NCBI RefSeq assembly: GCF_014334015.1
Contig: NZ_CP060488.1
Coordinates: 6,654,501 to 6,718,500, forward strand
DNA from: Bacteroides sp. M10
Lineage (GTDB): Bacteria > Bacteroidota > Bacteroidia > Bacteroidales > Bacteroidaceae
Length of the DNA: 64,000 bases
Reading direction: 5' to 3'
The position numbers were made by a program, and so were the translations under genes. Positions within the stretch are counted from its first letter, which is position 1. Every line of letters starts with the position of its first letter. The notes beneath the pieces were generated by a model. The model worked only from the letters and a program-made list of their open reading frames with translations. It was not told the DNA's origin and did not search any database. Shown in pieces: positions 27,104 through 36,344 of this stretch.

Positions 27104-28133
27104 TTACCTCTCCCTTACGCTTACGGAACAACACCGACACTACCACCGGTGCACCGACCAAAGCTGTGACGGAGTTGACCGGCAAAGCACCTTCAAATCC
27201 CGGCATACGGGCTATCAGATTACACAATAACGCCATTGCCGCCCCTACCAGTAAAGAAGAAGACATCAATATCCGATGGTCGGAAGTACGGAACAAAGCA
27301 CGGCAAAGATGCGGCACAGCCAGTCCCAGAAAAACAATTGGGCCACAATAAGCCGTTACAATCGCCACCAAAGCTCCGGAACAGGAGATTACCAACAAAC
27401 GGGCACGTTTGATATTCAAGCCCAGATTTCGCGCATAACTGTCTCCAAGCAACAACAGATTCAATGTCTTAATCAACAGAAAAGAGAGTGGAAGAAGTAC
27501 AGCCATTGTGCAAAGGAATGGGAATAACTGGTCACCGGAAATACGGGAAAAGCTTCCTAATCCCCAAATGACATACGCGCGAATATCTTCTTCAACACTG
27601 AAAAACTTCAAGACTCCAATCACAGCATTGGCTACATAACCAATCATCACACCGATAATCAACAGAGTCACGTTTCCTTTTACTTTCTGTGAGGCGAAAG
27701 CAATAAGCGCCATGATAGACAATGCTCCTGCAATAGCGGCAACCGTCAGCGCCAATTCACCAATCAGCCCCAGACTGCTCAACGCCACTCCTCCAAGACT
27801 GCCTGACAATAAAACGACAAAAGCTACTCCCATACTCGCTCCGGAACTAATCCCCAACACTGAAGGCCCTGCCAATGGGTTTCTGAAAACTGTCTGCATC
27901 TGCAATCCGCTGACGGACAACCCTGCTCCGGCAACCAACGCAGTGACTGCCTGGGGCATTCTCGATTTCCAGATAATATTCGTCCAGATGTGGTTCTCAT
28001 GATCTCCCCACAGGCAAATATCCCATACAGCACGAAACGGTATAGATACAGAACCCAATACGAGATTCAGGAAGAAAAGAAAAAAAATCAATCCAACCAA
28101 CAGAAGCATCAACAACCAGACAGGAGTTTTCAT
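27096..28133 (-). CDS. ABC transporter permease, BtuC/FecCD type
   Basis: A 345-residue permease with ~10 hydrophobic spans. The family motifs SVSGLQMQTVFRNPLAGPSVLGISSGASMG (loop after the second span), GVMIGYVANA, WGLGSFS and GLAVPHLCRALF are clear. Its start lies 7 bp below the binding-protein stop, and its end overlaps the ATPase start. Corrinoid, rather than haem or siderophore, is inferred from the riboswitch upstream. Confidence 0.9.
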   Translation of the reverse strand: MKTPVWLLMLLLVGLIFFLFFLNLVLGSVSIPFRAVWDICLWGDHENHIWTNIIWKSRMPQAVTALVAGAGLSVSGLQMQTVFRNPLAGPSVLGISSGASMGVAFVVLLSGSLGGVALSSLGLIGELALTVAAIAGALSIMALIAFASQKVKGNVTLLIIGVMIGYVANAVIGVLKFFSVEEDIRAYVIWGLGSFSRISGDQLFPFLCTMAVLLPLSFLLIKTLNLLLLGDSYARNLGLNIKRARLLVISCSGALVAIVTAYCGPIVFLGLAVPHLCRALFRTSDHRILMSSSLLVGAAMALLCNLIARMPGFEGALPVNSVTALVGAPVVVSVLFRKRKGEVNE

Positions 28134-28140
28134 ATCCTTC

Positions 28141-29325
28141 TCATTTTAAAAGCTCATAAAAAACGGGAGTATATTCCGGTAGCAGTTCCGGATGAAATAC
28201 TTTAATCAAATCTTTCAGCAGCACTTCCGGATGAGTGGGAACATTCTCATAATAAGGTTTCTCCTTGAGATTGCAATAAATCACTCCTTTATCTTTGAAT
28301 GCCCGGAAATCAGCATACCGGGAATCCTGCGCTTTCAAGGCGTCGTAAGTGAACGTGCCGTTATGACTGTTCAATATCCGCCAATAATCAGCACTTTCCG
28401 CGCGGCTATAAACAGTCTCAAAGTCTAAAGTCACTCCACCTGTATTCGGATCATCTTTTAGGAAATAATCGGCACCGGCATCCCGGAAAAGTTGTGCGAG
28501 GAAATTACGTCCTCCTACGGCGTACCAGTTGCCGCCACGCAGCTCACCACTAAAAACAACCGGCTTTTTCTCAATCTTTGCCGTCAGCTGCTTCAATGTA
28601 TTATATTCAGTCTTAATCGAATCAAAGATCGCATTTGCTTTCTCCTCTTCTCCAATCAGCAGACCGATAAACTTAATCCATTCTGCCTGCCCGAGGGGAG
28701 AATTCTCTTTATATCCCAAATGCGGAATCAAAGGAATACCTACCTCTTTCAATGCGTCATATCCTCCCCGTTTAAAAGGAGAAATCAGAATCAGATCGGG
28801 ATTCATGGAGATAATGACTTCATTATCAAAGTTCCCCTCTATCCCTATCTTACGAATTTTCTTCTCTTTCAACCGGCGTTTTACTTCCTCATTAAACAAA
28901 TGGCGGGTACTTGTGATACCTACCACATGATCCAACTCATCCAGTTTTATAAAATTGGACAGCTGCAACGAAGTCATACAAATGATATTCTTAATCGGAA
29001 CGGGCTGCACTACATAATCAGCGGATACTTTATTTTTCGCAAAGGCTTCCTTATCCCTGACAAACGCATACTGATAAATTTCCCCTTTACCTTTTTCTTT
29101 CTGCGGGTCTTGAATAGTTACCAGACACCCTCCCTCTACATATTGCACTTCGAAACCTTCAGCATATTCCGGAAGAATGATCCGGGAGGAATCAGAGGTG
29201 CTAACCGCCACTCCGACTGCCTGCGTATTGTTTTTACTTTTCTGTCCACAAGAAACGAGAAATAACAAAAGGCAAACAACCGGCCAGTATTTTCCTTTCA
29301 GCCGCATACTATTATATCTGCTCAT
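28141..29325 (-). CDS. Periplasmic corrinoid-binding lipoprotein, BtuF/FecB type
   Basis: A 394-residue substrate-binding lipoprotein. The lipobox is FLVSC at about residues 22-26. The fold has two BtuF-like lobes: IICMTSLQLSNFIKLDELDHVVGI and NPDLILISPFKRGGYDALKEVGIPLI, then RDAGADYF. A second ATG at 29307 sits nearer the signal peptide. It is the first gene after a cobalamin riboswitch, which supports corrinoid as ligand. It is a paralogue of the 29740 protein on the other strand. Confidence 0.88.
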   Translation of the reverse strand: MSRYNSMRLKGKYWPVVCLLLFLVSCGQKSKNNTQAVGVAVSTSDSSRIILPEYAEGFEVQYVEGGCLVTIQDPQKEKGKGEIYQYAFVRDKEAFAKNKVSADYVVQPVPIKNIICMTSLQLSNFIKLDELDHVVGITSTRHLFNEEVKRRLKEKKIRKIGIEGNFDNEVIISMNPDLILISPFKRGGYDALKEVGIPLIPHLGYKENSPLGQAEWIKFIGLLIGEEEKANAIFDSIKTEYNTLKQLTAKIEKKPVVFSGELRGGNWYAVGGRNFLAQLFRDAGADYFLKDDPNTGGVTLDFETVYSRAESADYWRILNSHNGTFTYDALKAQDSRYADFRAFKDKGVIYCNLKEKPYYENVPTHPEVLLKDLIKVFHPELLPEYTPVFYELLK

Positions 29326-29404
29326 ATTTTATCTATAAGATTAATCTTCAGATTATTCAAGTATTTTTCGAACCTTACTCCCGGAAAGTATCGAAAACTT
29401 CATT

Positions 29405-29572
29405 CTGGCAGGTCTTCTGACTTACTCCATTTTCCTGACGCCCTTCCCGCCTCTTCATGATCGAGACAGTGGATTTGAGTATTGCAGGAAAACTTCAGCG
29501 GAGCTTACAGCAGCGGGTCTGTTCAGGATTTTCACCTGATTCCCTTTTCACCACTCTTTCCGTAGCATCGGA
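29405..29572 (-). promoter_or_regulatory. Cobalamin riboswitch ahead of the - BtuFCD operon
   Basis: On the - strand: AAAGGGAATCAGGTGAAAAT, then CCCGCTGCTGTAAGC, then CCACTGTC, then GGGAAGGGCGTCAGGA and the B12 box AGTCAGAAGACCTGCC (29407-29422). All core blocks of the cobalamin aptamer are in order. It ends ~80 nt ahead of the start codon. With the two promoter boxes it accounts for the 29326-29739 gap. Confidence 0.95.
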
Positions 29573-29596
29573 AAAGTGACACCAAAATTCACCTTG

Positions 29597-29604
29597 CAAA
29601 GATA
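29597..29604 (-). promoter_or_regulatory. Promoter -7 box of the riboswitch-led BtuFCD operon
   Basis: The - strand reads TATCTTTG, a perfect TAnnTTTG box, just upstream of the aptamer. Confidence 0.65.
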
Positions 29605-29667
29605 CATAAATAGGAATGATTTCGGAGAAAATGCAATAAAAAAAGAAAGAATATCTCCAAAGATACT

Positions 29668-29675
29668 TATCTTTG
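29668..29675 (+). promoter_or_regulatory. Promoter -7 box of the + BtuFCD-like operon
   Basis: TATCTTTG lies 65 bp ahead of the ATG at 29740 and 63 bp from the divergent promoter's -7 box. No aptamer fits in the leader. Confidence 0.65.
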
Positions 29676-29739
29676 CCCCACAATGTCAATCTTCAGACAC
29701 CGAAAATTATTTATTCATTTAAAAGATACACGAATAAAG

Positions 29740-30873
29740 ATGAAATCTCCTATTTCAATCCTCACATGGCTATGTCTTCTCTTCCTGGCTAGTTGTATAT
29801 CCAACAAGAAGACTTCTCTCGAGGCTTTCAAACAGGATGTCTATACACCTGAATATGCTACCGGATTCAAGATTATGGGTGCGGACAATACCGCCAGCAC
29901 ACTTATTCAGGTTTCCAATCCATGGCAGGGAGCCAAAGACGTGAAAATGTCTTATTTCATTTCCCGCAACGGTGAACAAGCGCCTGCCGGATTTACCGGT
30001 CCTACGATTCCTGCCGGAGCCAAACGCATCGTATGTATGGCTTCTTCCTACATCGCCATGTTCGACGCATTAGGACAAGTGGACAGAATTATCGGAGTAT
30101 CGGGCATCGACTATGTATCCAATCCATATATCCTTGCACACAAAGATTCTATTAAGGATATGGGACCCGAAATGAATTATGAGTTATTATTGGGACTGAA
30201 ACCGGATGTTGTCCTGTTATACGGTATCGGAGATGCGCAAACTGCCGTAACAGACAAACTGAAAGAACTGTTTATACCTTATATGTATGTAGGAGAATAT
30301 TTGGAGGAATCACCGCTTGGTAAAGCCGAATGGCTGGTAGCTCTTTCCGAATTAACAGACAGCAGGAAAAAAGGCATCGAGATATTCCGTGAAATCCCTA
30401 AACGTTATCAAGTTTTGAAAGCGCTCACCGAATCGGTAGAGCAACGTCCTACCGTTATGCTCAATACCCCGTGGAACGACAGTTGGGTGATGCCTTCCAC
30501 ACAAAGTTACATGGCACAATTGGTAACTGATGCGGGTGCGGATTACATCTACAAAGAAAACAATTCTAACAGTTCCACTCCCATCGGACTGGAAACGGCT
30601 TACAAACTGATACAAAAGGCCGACTACTGGATTAATGTAGGCATGGCTTCTACGTTGGATGAACTAAAGACGGTCAATCCTAAATTTGTAGACGCCAAAG
30701 CTGTACGCGAAAAAACTGTTTACAACAACAATTTACGAACAACACCGACAGGAGGTAATGACTACTGGGAATCTGCAGTAGTACGTCCCGACATCGTATT
30801 GCGTGACCTGATTCATATCTTTCACCCCGAACTCGTATCCGATTCACTTTACTATTACAGACACCTGGAATGA
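29740..30873 (+). CDS. Periplasmic substrate-binding lipoprotein, BtuF/FecB type
   Basis: A 377-residue binding lipoprotein. Lipobox FLASC at residues ~14-18. Lobes show IVCMASSYIAMFDALGQVDRIIGV, LKPDVVLLYGIGD, and VTDAGADYIYKENN. Start chosen at the ATG at 29740, where the signal peptide begins; an open frame upstream to 29683 has no signal-like sequence. It shares layout with the 28141 protein but not its riboswitch. Ligand could be corrinoid, haem or a siderophore; the cobalamin neighbourhood favours a corrinoid-type ligand but does not prove it. Confidence 0.85.
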   Translation: MKSPISILTWLCLLFLASCISNKKTSLEAFKQDVYTPEYATGFKIMGADNTASTLIQVSNPWQGAKDVKMSYFISRNGEQAPAGFTGPTIPAGAKRIVCMASSYIAMFDALGQVDRIIGVSGIDYVSNPYILAHKDSIKDMGPEMNYELLLGLKPDVVLLYGIGDAQTAVTDKLKELFIPYMYVGEYLEESPLGKAEWLVALSELTDSRKKGIEIFREIPKRYQVLKALTESVEQRPTVMLNTPWNDSWVMPSTQSYMAQLVTDAGADYIYKENNSNSSTPIGLETAYKLIQKADYWINVGMASTLDELKTVNPKFVDAKAVREKTVYNNNLRTTPTGGNDYWESAVVRPDIVLRDLIHIFHPELVSDSLYYYRHLE

Positions 30874-31886
30874 AACAGCCTGATAAACGTACTCCCTTTT
30901 TATTCATTACACTGGGTATAGTTGCCATACTGTTATTACTGATAGACATGGCAACGGGAGATACATATATTCCTATCACCAAGGTATGGGCTGTACTCAC
31001 CGGAGGCGAATGTGACGAAATGACACGGAATATTCTCCTTTCTATCCGTTTCATACGGGTAGTGGTAGCGGCTTTGATAGGAATAGCACTCTCCGTTAGC
31101 GGTTTACAGATGCAAACAGTATTCCAGAATCCGTTGGCAGATCCTTACCTGCTGGGAGTAAGTTCCGGTGCAGGACTGGGCGTAGCTCTGTTCATACTAG
31201 GTGCTCCATTACTTGGATGGGCGGAGTTTCCAATTCTTCAGTCGCTGGGTATCGTAGGTTCGGGCTGGATAGGAACTGCCGTAATCTTATTGGGAGTAGC
31301 CATTATCAGCCGGAAAGTAAAAAACATTCTCGGTGTATTGATCATGGGAGTTATGATAGGCTACGTAGCAGGCGCTATCATTCAGATACTCCAATACCTA
31401 AGTTCGGCCGAACAACTGAAAATGTTCACACTCTGGTCAATGGGATCTCTTAGCCATATCACAGTCACCCAATTGGGAATCATGATACCAATGCTATGTA
31501 TCGGCTTACTGATTTCCGTAGCCTGTATCAAATCGCTGAACCTGCTACTGCTCGGTGAAAATTATGCACGAACGATGGGAATGAACATTAAACGTTCACG
31601 CACGTTCATCTTCGTTTCTACCGCACTGCTGACAGGAACGGTCACCGCTTTCTGTGGTCCGGTAGGATTTATCGGCCTGGCAGTACCGCACGTCACACGA
31701 CTGCTGTTCAACAACGCCGACCACCGGATACTGGTCCCCGGCACCATGCTGACAGGGCTTATCAGCATGCTTCTCTGCGACATCATCGCCAAGAAGTTTC
31801 TGCTTCCGGTTAACTGCATCACCGCCTTACTAGGTGTTCCGGTTATTTTATGGGTAATTGCTAAAAACTTGCGTAGATTCAAATGA
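30870..31886 (+). CDS. ABC transporter permease, BtuC/FecCD type
   Basis: A 338-residue permease with the same motifs as the 27096 gene: SVSGLQMQTVFQNPLADPYLLGVSSGAGLG, GVMIGYVAGA, WSMGSLSH, GLAVPHVTRLLFNNADHR. It overlaps the binding-protein stop and the ATPase start by 4 bp each (ATGA), a tightly coupled three-gene importer operon. Confidence 0.9.
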   Translation: MKQPDKRTPFLFITLGIVAILLLLIDMATGDTYIPITKVWAVLTGGECDEMTRNILLSIRFIRVVVAALIGIALSVSGLQMQTVFQNPLADPYLLGVSSGAGLGVALFILGAPLLGWAEFPILQSLGIVGSGWIGTAVILLGVAIISRKVKNILGVLIMGVMIGYVAGAIIQILQYLSSAEQLKMFTLWSMGSLSHITVTQLGIMIPMLCIGLLISVACIKSLNLLLLGENYARTMGMNIKRSRTFIFVSTALLTGTVTAFCGPVGFIGLAVPHVTRLLFNNADHRILVPGTMLTGLISMLLCDIIAKKFLLPVNCITALLGVPVILWVIAKNLRRFK

Positions 31887-32638
31887 TAGAACTTAAAGAA
31901 CTGACATTAGGATATGGACAGCGCACGCTGTTGGAAACGGTAAATGCCCGAATCACAGGCGGACAACTCGTTGCCCTGTTAGGACGTAACGGAACGGGAA
32001 AGAGCACCCTGCTCCGTGCTATGATGGGGCTGGAAAAGCCTCAATCAGGAGAGATTACTCTGCAAGGAAAAAACATAGCATCATTGAAACCGGAAAAATT
32101 AGCCCGGAATATAAGCTTTGTCACCACCGATAAAGTACGTATCGCTAATCTCCGCTGTAAAGATGTAGTAGCCTTAGGGCGTGCTCCCTATACCAACTGG
32201 ATCGGCCAACTGCAACCGGAAGACCAAAAGCGGGTGGATGACGCTATGCAGCTAGTCGGTATGTCCGGTTATGCAGAAAAGACAATGGATAAAATGTCCG
32301 ATGGCGAATGTCAGCGAATCATGATTGCCCGTGCTCTTGCACAGGATACTCCCGTCATCCTGCTTGATGAACCGACCGCCTTCCTGGACTTACCTAACCG
32401 CTACGAGCTCTGTTTGCTTTTAAAGAAACTGGCACAGGAAGAAAAAAAATGTGTCTTATTCTCCACTCATGACCTCGACATTGCCTTATCGCTTTGCGAC
32501 TCCATCATGCTCATCGATAATCCGCAGATGTACACGCTGCCTACTCCGGAAATGGTGGCTAGCGGACATATAGAAAGACTTTTCCGAAATGAATCCGTCA
32601 CGTTTGATGTGCAGGAGATGAGAGTACGCATCAAATAA
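31883..32638 (+). CDS. ABC transporter ATP-binding protein, BtuD/FecE type
   Basis: A 251-residue ATPase of normal family length: Walker A LLGRNGTGKSTLLRAM, signature MSDGECQRIMIARAL, Walker B VILLDEPTAFLDL, switch His in STHDLDIAL. Unlike the paralogue at 26039 it has no C-terminal extension. It is last in the operon and is followed by the promoter of the riboswitch-led transporter. Confidence 0.92.
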   Translation: MIELKELTLGYGQRTLLETVNARITGGQLVALLGRNGTGKSTLLRAMMGLEKPQSGEITLQGKNIASLKPEKLARNISFVTTDKVRIANLRCKDVVALGRAPYTNWIGQLQPEDQKRVDDAMQLVGMSGYAEKTMDKMSDGECQRIMIARALAQDTPVILLDEPTAFLDLPNRYELCLLLKKLAQEEKKCVLFSTHDLDIALSLCDSIMLIDNPQMYTLPTPEMVASGHIERLFRNESVTFDVQEMRVRIK

Positions 32639-32694
32639 ACAAACAGATATCCGACAAGAATCAGACTGTGTATAAAATAAATAGGTAGCATTCA

Positions 32695-32725
32695 TTTGGG
32701 TTCCTATATAAATTCGCTATCTTTG
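32695..32725 (+). promoter_or_regulatory. Bacteroides promoter (-33 and -7) ahead of riboswitch 3
   Basis: TTTG at 32695-32698, a 19-bp spacer and TATCTTTG at 32718-32725 give both elements at consensus spacing. The predicted start falls just before the aptamer. Confidence 0.75.
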
Positions 32726-32730
32726 CCCCG

Positions 32731-32912
32731 AATTGGTTTCAGATAGCCATATCAACTATCTGAATTAAAAGGGAATCGGGTGTAAATCCCGGACAGTCCC
32801 GCTGCTGTGAAACTCCATTCAACTTCTTGATATTTACTTTTACCACTGACCAGGTATCGATAGTCAAGGTCGGGAAGGCATCAGGAAGGGAGTCAGTCAG
32901 AAGACCTGCCAT
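32731..32912 (+). promoter_or_regulatory. Cobalamin riboswitch ahead of the AspT/YidE-type transporter
   Basis: AAAAGGGAATCGGGTGTAAA, CCCGCTGCTGTGAAAC, ACCACTGACC, GGGAAGGCATCAGGA and the B12 box AGTCAGAAGACCTGCC (to 32910) follow in canonical order. The insert between core blocks differs from the other two copies, so this is not a recent duplication. It is co-directional with the transporter and no other gene intervenes. Confidence 0.95.
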
Positions 32913-33071
32913 TCATACCTTTATAGTTGTTTTTACTCGTGGGATAGGAAAACGGCAGACTGTAAAAAAAGAATCGAGTAGTCATGACATCGGAAATGAT
33001 TGAAGGAGGATAAATTCTCTCTAGCTAAAATATCAAAAGGACGGCATTAGACCGTCATGCTCAATGTGTGC

Positions 33072-33108
33072 GTATCCCCGCAGAAGTGATTTCTCCGGGG
33101 GTACTTTT
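33072..33108 (+). terminator. Hairpin with T-tract in the leader, possible riboswitch expression platform
   Basis: GTA-CCCCG-AGAA pairs with TTCT-CGGGG-TAC with single-base interruptions, followed by TTTT. It lies ~160 nt after the aptamer and 32 nt before the ATG at 33140. It could be the terminator that the aptamer controls; a smaller GACGG/CCGTC hairpin stands just upstream. I could not establish an antiterminator pairing. Confidence 0.6.
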
Positions 33109-33139
33109 AACTAAAAAATATCATCATATAATAATCACA

Positions 33140-34825
33140 ATGGAAGTTCTAAGAAATTTATTTGAAGGTTACCCCAATCTTTGGGGCGGCGGAGTGGCAC
33201 ACTCCGTACTGATTCTGTCACTAACCATAGCGTTTGGAATCATCCTTGCAAAAATCAAAGTGCGGGGAGTATCTCTGGGAGTTACCTGGATACTCTTTGT
33301 CGGAATCGTATTCGGCCATTTCAACATGAATCTGGACGAACACCTGCTCCACTTTCTAAAAGAATTCGGATTGATTCTGTTTGTTTACTCAATTGGTTTG
33401 CAGGTAGGGCCCGGCTTTTTTTCAGCATTCAAAAAGGGGGGCTTTACCCTGAATATGTTGGCCATGCTGGTAGTAGTATTAGGAGTAACCATCACTGTTA
33501 TCCTGCACTTCACCACCGGAACTCCGATTACCACAATGGTAGGTATTTTGTCCGGAGCTGTCACCAATACTCCGGGGCTGGGAGCCGCACAACAGGCCAA
33601 TAGTGATTTGAATGGAATAGATGCTCCCGAAATTGCTTTGGGATATGCTGTCAGTTATCCGCTGGGTGTAGTAGGTATCATCCTTTCACTGCTTGCTTTG
33701 AAATATCTCCTTCGCATCAATACTGCTCAAGAAGAAAAAGAAGCAGAAGTCGGTCTGGGACATCTCCAGGAACTTACCGTACGTCCTATCTCCATTGAAG
33801 TGAGAAACGAATCGGTAGACGGCATCAGGATTAAAGAACTCCGCCCGTTACTGAACCGTAAGTTTGTCATTTCCCGCATCAAACACCGCGAGGGTGGAGA
33901 AACCGAATTGGTCAATTCCGAAACAATTCTACATGTAGGGGATATCATATTAGTGATCTCTACCCCGATTGACGTGGAAGCAATCACTATATTCTTCGGA
34001 AAGGAAATCAAAATGGAATGGGAACAACTGAACAAAGAGCTCATTTCACGCCGTATCCTGATTACTAAACCGGAATTGAACGGGAAAACGCTCTCACAAC
34101 TCAAAATCAGAAATAACTTCGGAGCAAACATCACCCGTATCAATCGTTCGGGAGTAGACTTGGTAGCTTCTCCACAATTACAGTTACAAATGGGAGACCG
34201 TGTCACCATTGTAGGTTCCGAACTGGCTGTTGCCCATGCAGAGAAAGTACTTGGCAACTCCATGAAACGCTTGAATCACCCGAACCTGATTCCTATCTTT
34301 ATAGGTATCGCTTTAGGATGTATTCTGGGAAGTCTTCCTTTCGCATTTCCCGGAATCCCGCAACCTGTGAAACTAGGACTGGCAGGCGGTCCGCTCATCG
34401 TTTCTATCCTGATTAGCCGTTTCGGTCCGAAATACAAGCTGATTACTTATACCACCATGAGTGCCAACCTGATGCTTCGTGAAATCGGTATTTCCATCTT
34501 CCTCGCCTGCGTAGGTTTAGGAGCAGGCGAAGGCTTTGTAGACACAGTCATTCATGGCGGAGGATATATATGGGTAGGCTACGGAGTAATCATAACCATC
34601 CTGCCACTTCTAATTACAGGATTGGTAGGACGGTATTATTGCAAGCTGAATTATTTCACGCTTATCGGGGTTCTGGCTGGTTCTACTACCAATCCGCCGG
34701 CATTGGCTTACTCCAATGACCTGACCTCCTGTGATGCACCTGCCGTTGGTTACGCTACGGTCTATCCGCTCACCATGTTTCTGCGAGTATTGACGGCACA
34801 AATATTGATTCTGTCGTTGGGATAA
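33140..34825 (+). CDS. AspT/YidE/YbjL-family transporter under cobalamin riboswitch
   Basis: A 561-residue inner-membrane protein: membrane half to ~residue 205, two TrkA-C (RCK_C) domains at ~215-375 ([31 protein letters not shown]), and a second membrane half to the end ([27 protein letters not shown]). This duplicated layout defines the AspT/YidE family, in which only the aspartate:alanine exchanger is well characterised. The start at 33140 is used because upstream residues overlap the leader terminator. The riboswitch implies it is made when cobalamin is scarce. It is a close paralogue of the partial gene at the window start. Confidence 0.9.
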   Translation: MEVLRNLFEGYPNLWGGGVAHSVLILSLTIAFGIILAKIKVRGVSLGVTWILFVGIVFGHFNMNLDEHLLHFLKEFGLILFVYSIGLQVGPGFFSAFKKGGFTLNMLAMLVVVLGVTITVILHFTTGTPITTMVGILSGAVTNTPGLGAAQQANSDLNGIDAPEIALGYAVSYPLGVVGIILSLLALKYLLRINTAQEEKEAEVGLGHLQELTVRPISIEVRNESVDGIRIKELRPLLNRKFVISRIKHREGGETELVNSETILHVGDIILVISTPIDVEAITIFFGKEIKMEWEQLNKELISRRILITKPELNGKTLSQLKIRNNFGANITRINRSGVDLVASPQLQLQMGDRVTIVGSELAVAHAEKVLGNSMKRLNHPNLIPIFIGIALGCILGSLPFAFPGIPQPVKLGLAGGPLIVSILISRFGPKYKLITYTTMSANLMLREIGISIFLACVGLGAGEGFVDTVIHGGGYIWVGYGVIITILPLLITGLVGRYYCKLNYFTLIGVLAGSTTNPPALAYSNDLTSCDAPAVGYATVYPLTMFLRVLTAQILILSLG

Positions 34826-34894
34826 TGACGTCCAACTTCTTGCATATCGGTTACAAATCAATAAATTACCTCTTCTTATCTCATTACCATATAG

Positions 34895-34920
34895 TAAAAA
34901 TTACCAAATGGTAATTTTTA
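34895..34920 (+). promoter_or_regulatory. 26-bp palindrome overlapping the MATE promoter, candidate operator
   Basis: A perfect 12-bp inverted repeat with 2-bp centre: TAAAAATTACCA, AA, then its complement. It contains no GC-rich stem and lies 17 bp upstream of the -7 box, so its right arm covers the -33 position. This favours a repressor site over a terminator of the preceding gene. Confidence 0.5.
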
Positions 34921-34936
34921 TCTCCTCTCATACCCC

Positions 34937-34944
34937 TACCTTTG
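34937..34944 (+). promoter_or_regulatory. Promoter -7 box of the MATE gene
   Basis: TACCTTTG matches the Bacteroides -7 consensus and lies 32 bp ahead of the ATG at 34976. Confidence 0.65.
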
Positions 34945-34975
34945 CCGCCATTTTCAACGACAAAGGTAGAAAGTT

Positions 34976-36331
34976 ATGAAAGATAGTATTGATTTCGGTA
35001 GTATGAACATCTCCACGTTGTTCCGTAAGTTACTAATTCCTACGGTACTTGGGATGGTATTCTCGGCGCTGTTCGTTATTACGGACGGGATATTTGTAGG
35101 AAAAGGAATTGGCAGTGATGCACTGGCAGCAGTAAATATCACCGCACCGCTTTTTATGATTGCAGCGGGTATCGGACTGATGTTCGGAGTGGGAGCTTCG
35201 GTGGTGGCTTCCATTCATTTATCTCAAGGAAAACGCAAAGTAGCAAATATTAATATCACTCAGGCAATTGCTTTTTCCGCATTGCTCATACTTATCCTGT
35301 CTGCTCTGTGTCTTTATTTTATAGAGCCATTGGCCAGATTATTGGGTAGTTCGGACCGATTGTTGCCGTTGGCCGTAGAATATATGGCATGGTATCTTCC
35401 TTTTCTCGTATTCTACGAAGTATTAAATATAGGAATGTTCTGCATCCGCCTGGATGGTTCGCCCACCTATGCCATGATGTGTAATGCAGTTGCAGCCATA
35501 CTCAATATCATACTGGATTATATATTCATCTTCGAATTTGGTTGGGGAATAATGGGAGCAGCTTTTGCCACCAGTCTGGGGACTGTTGTGGGAGGGTTGA
35601 TGACACTAATTTACCTACTCCGTTTCTCTCATACCCTCCATCTATGCCGGATAAAGTTAAGTATCAAAAGTCTGTTATTGACTCTTCGCAACATCGGTTA
35701 TATGATTAAACTGGGAAGTTCTGCTTTTATCAGTGAAGCATCCATTGCCTGTATGATGTTTCTGGGGAACTACGTTTTCATCCACCATCTCGGTGAAGAC
35801 GGAGTGGCAGCCTTTAGTATTGCCTGTTACTTCTTCCCTATCATCTTCATGGTCTATAATGCCATTGCACAATCCGCACAACCCATTATCAGCTATAACT
35901 TCGGAGCCGGACAGCCCGAGCGTGTACGAAAGACACTGCATCTCGCCATTCGGACCGCTTTAATCTGCGGTATCAGCTTTTTCATTCTTACCGTACTATG
36001 CTGCCAAGACATTGTTTCGCTATTCATTGACCGCAGCTACGCTGCATTCGATATAGCAGTAAACGGACTTCCTTATTTCGGAGCAGGATTCATTTTCTTT
36101 GCCGTCAACATGATTGGCATTGGTTATTATCAAAGCGTTGAAAGAGGTCAGCGGGCAACAATTATCACTCTTCTTCGGGGAGTAGTGTTTATGTTAATCG
36201 GATTCTTTACGCTCCCTCCGGTATTGGGTACACCGGGTATCTGGCTAGCCGTACCATTGGCAGAGTTATTAACTACTTTCTATATTTTCGGAATTTATTT
36301 GAAAGATCGTTTCATTGTCTGCCGACGATAA
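34976..36331 (+). CDS. MATE-family multidrug/cation efflux protein
   Basis: A 451-residue membrane protein with about 12 hydrophobic spans in two similar halves. PTVLGMVFSALFVITDGIFVG in the first span and ALAAVNITAPLF are MATE marks; AQSAQPIISYNFGAGQPERVRK in the second half is the matching repeat motif. MATE proteins exchange cations or drugs for Na+ or H+. The gene is followed 14 bp later by a Crp-like regulator, and the pair may form a sensing-export unit. Substrate unknown. Confidence 0.9.
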   Translation: MKDSIDFGSMNISTLFRKLLIPTVLGMVFSALFVITDGIFVGKGIGSDALAAVNITAPLFMIAAGIGLMFGVGASVVASIHLSQGKRKVANINITQAIAFSALLILILSALCLYFIEPLARLLGSSDRLLPLAVEYMAWYLPFLVFYEVLNIGMFCIRLDGSPTYAMMCNAVAAILNIILDYIFIFEFGWGIMGAAFATSLGTVVGGLMTLIYLLRFSHTLHLCRIKLSIKSLLLTLRNIGYMIKLGSSAFISEASIACMMFLGNYVFIHHLGEDGVAAFSIACYFFPIIFMVYNAIAQSAQPIISYNFGAGQPERVRKTLHLAIRTALICGISFFILTVLCCQDIVSLFIDRSYAAFDIAVNGLPYFGAGFIFFAVNMIGIGYYQSVERGQRATIITLLRGVVFMLIGFFTLPPVLGTPGIWLAVPLAELLTTFYIFGIYLKDRFIVCRR

Positions 36332-36344
36332 GTATCTTTGCAAT

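Noticed and set aside
28492..29265. 257-codon + frame
   Set aside because: Antisense shadow of the corrinoid-binding lipoprotein gene; no recognisable domain.
29495..29689. 64-codon - frame
   Set aside because: It lies over the riboswitch and promoters; the RNA explains the conservation.
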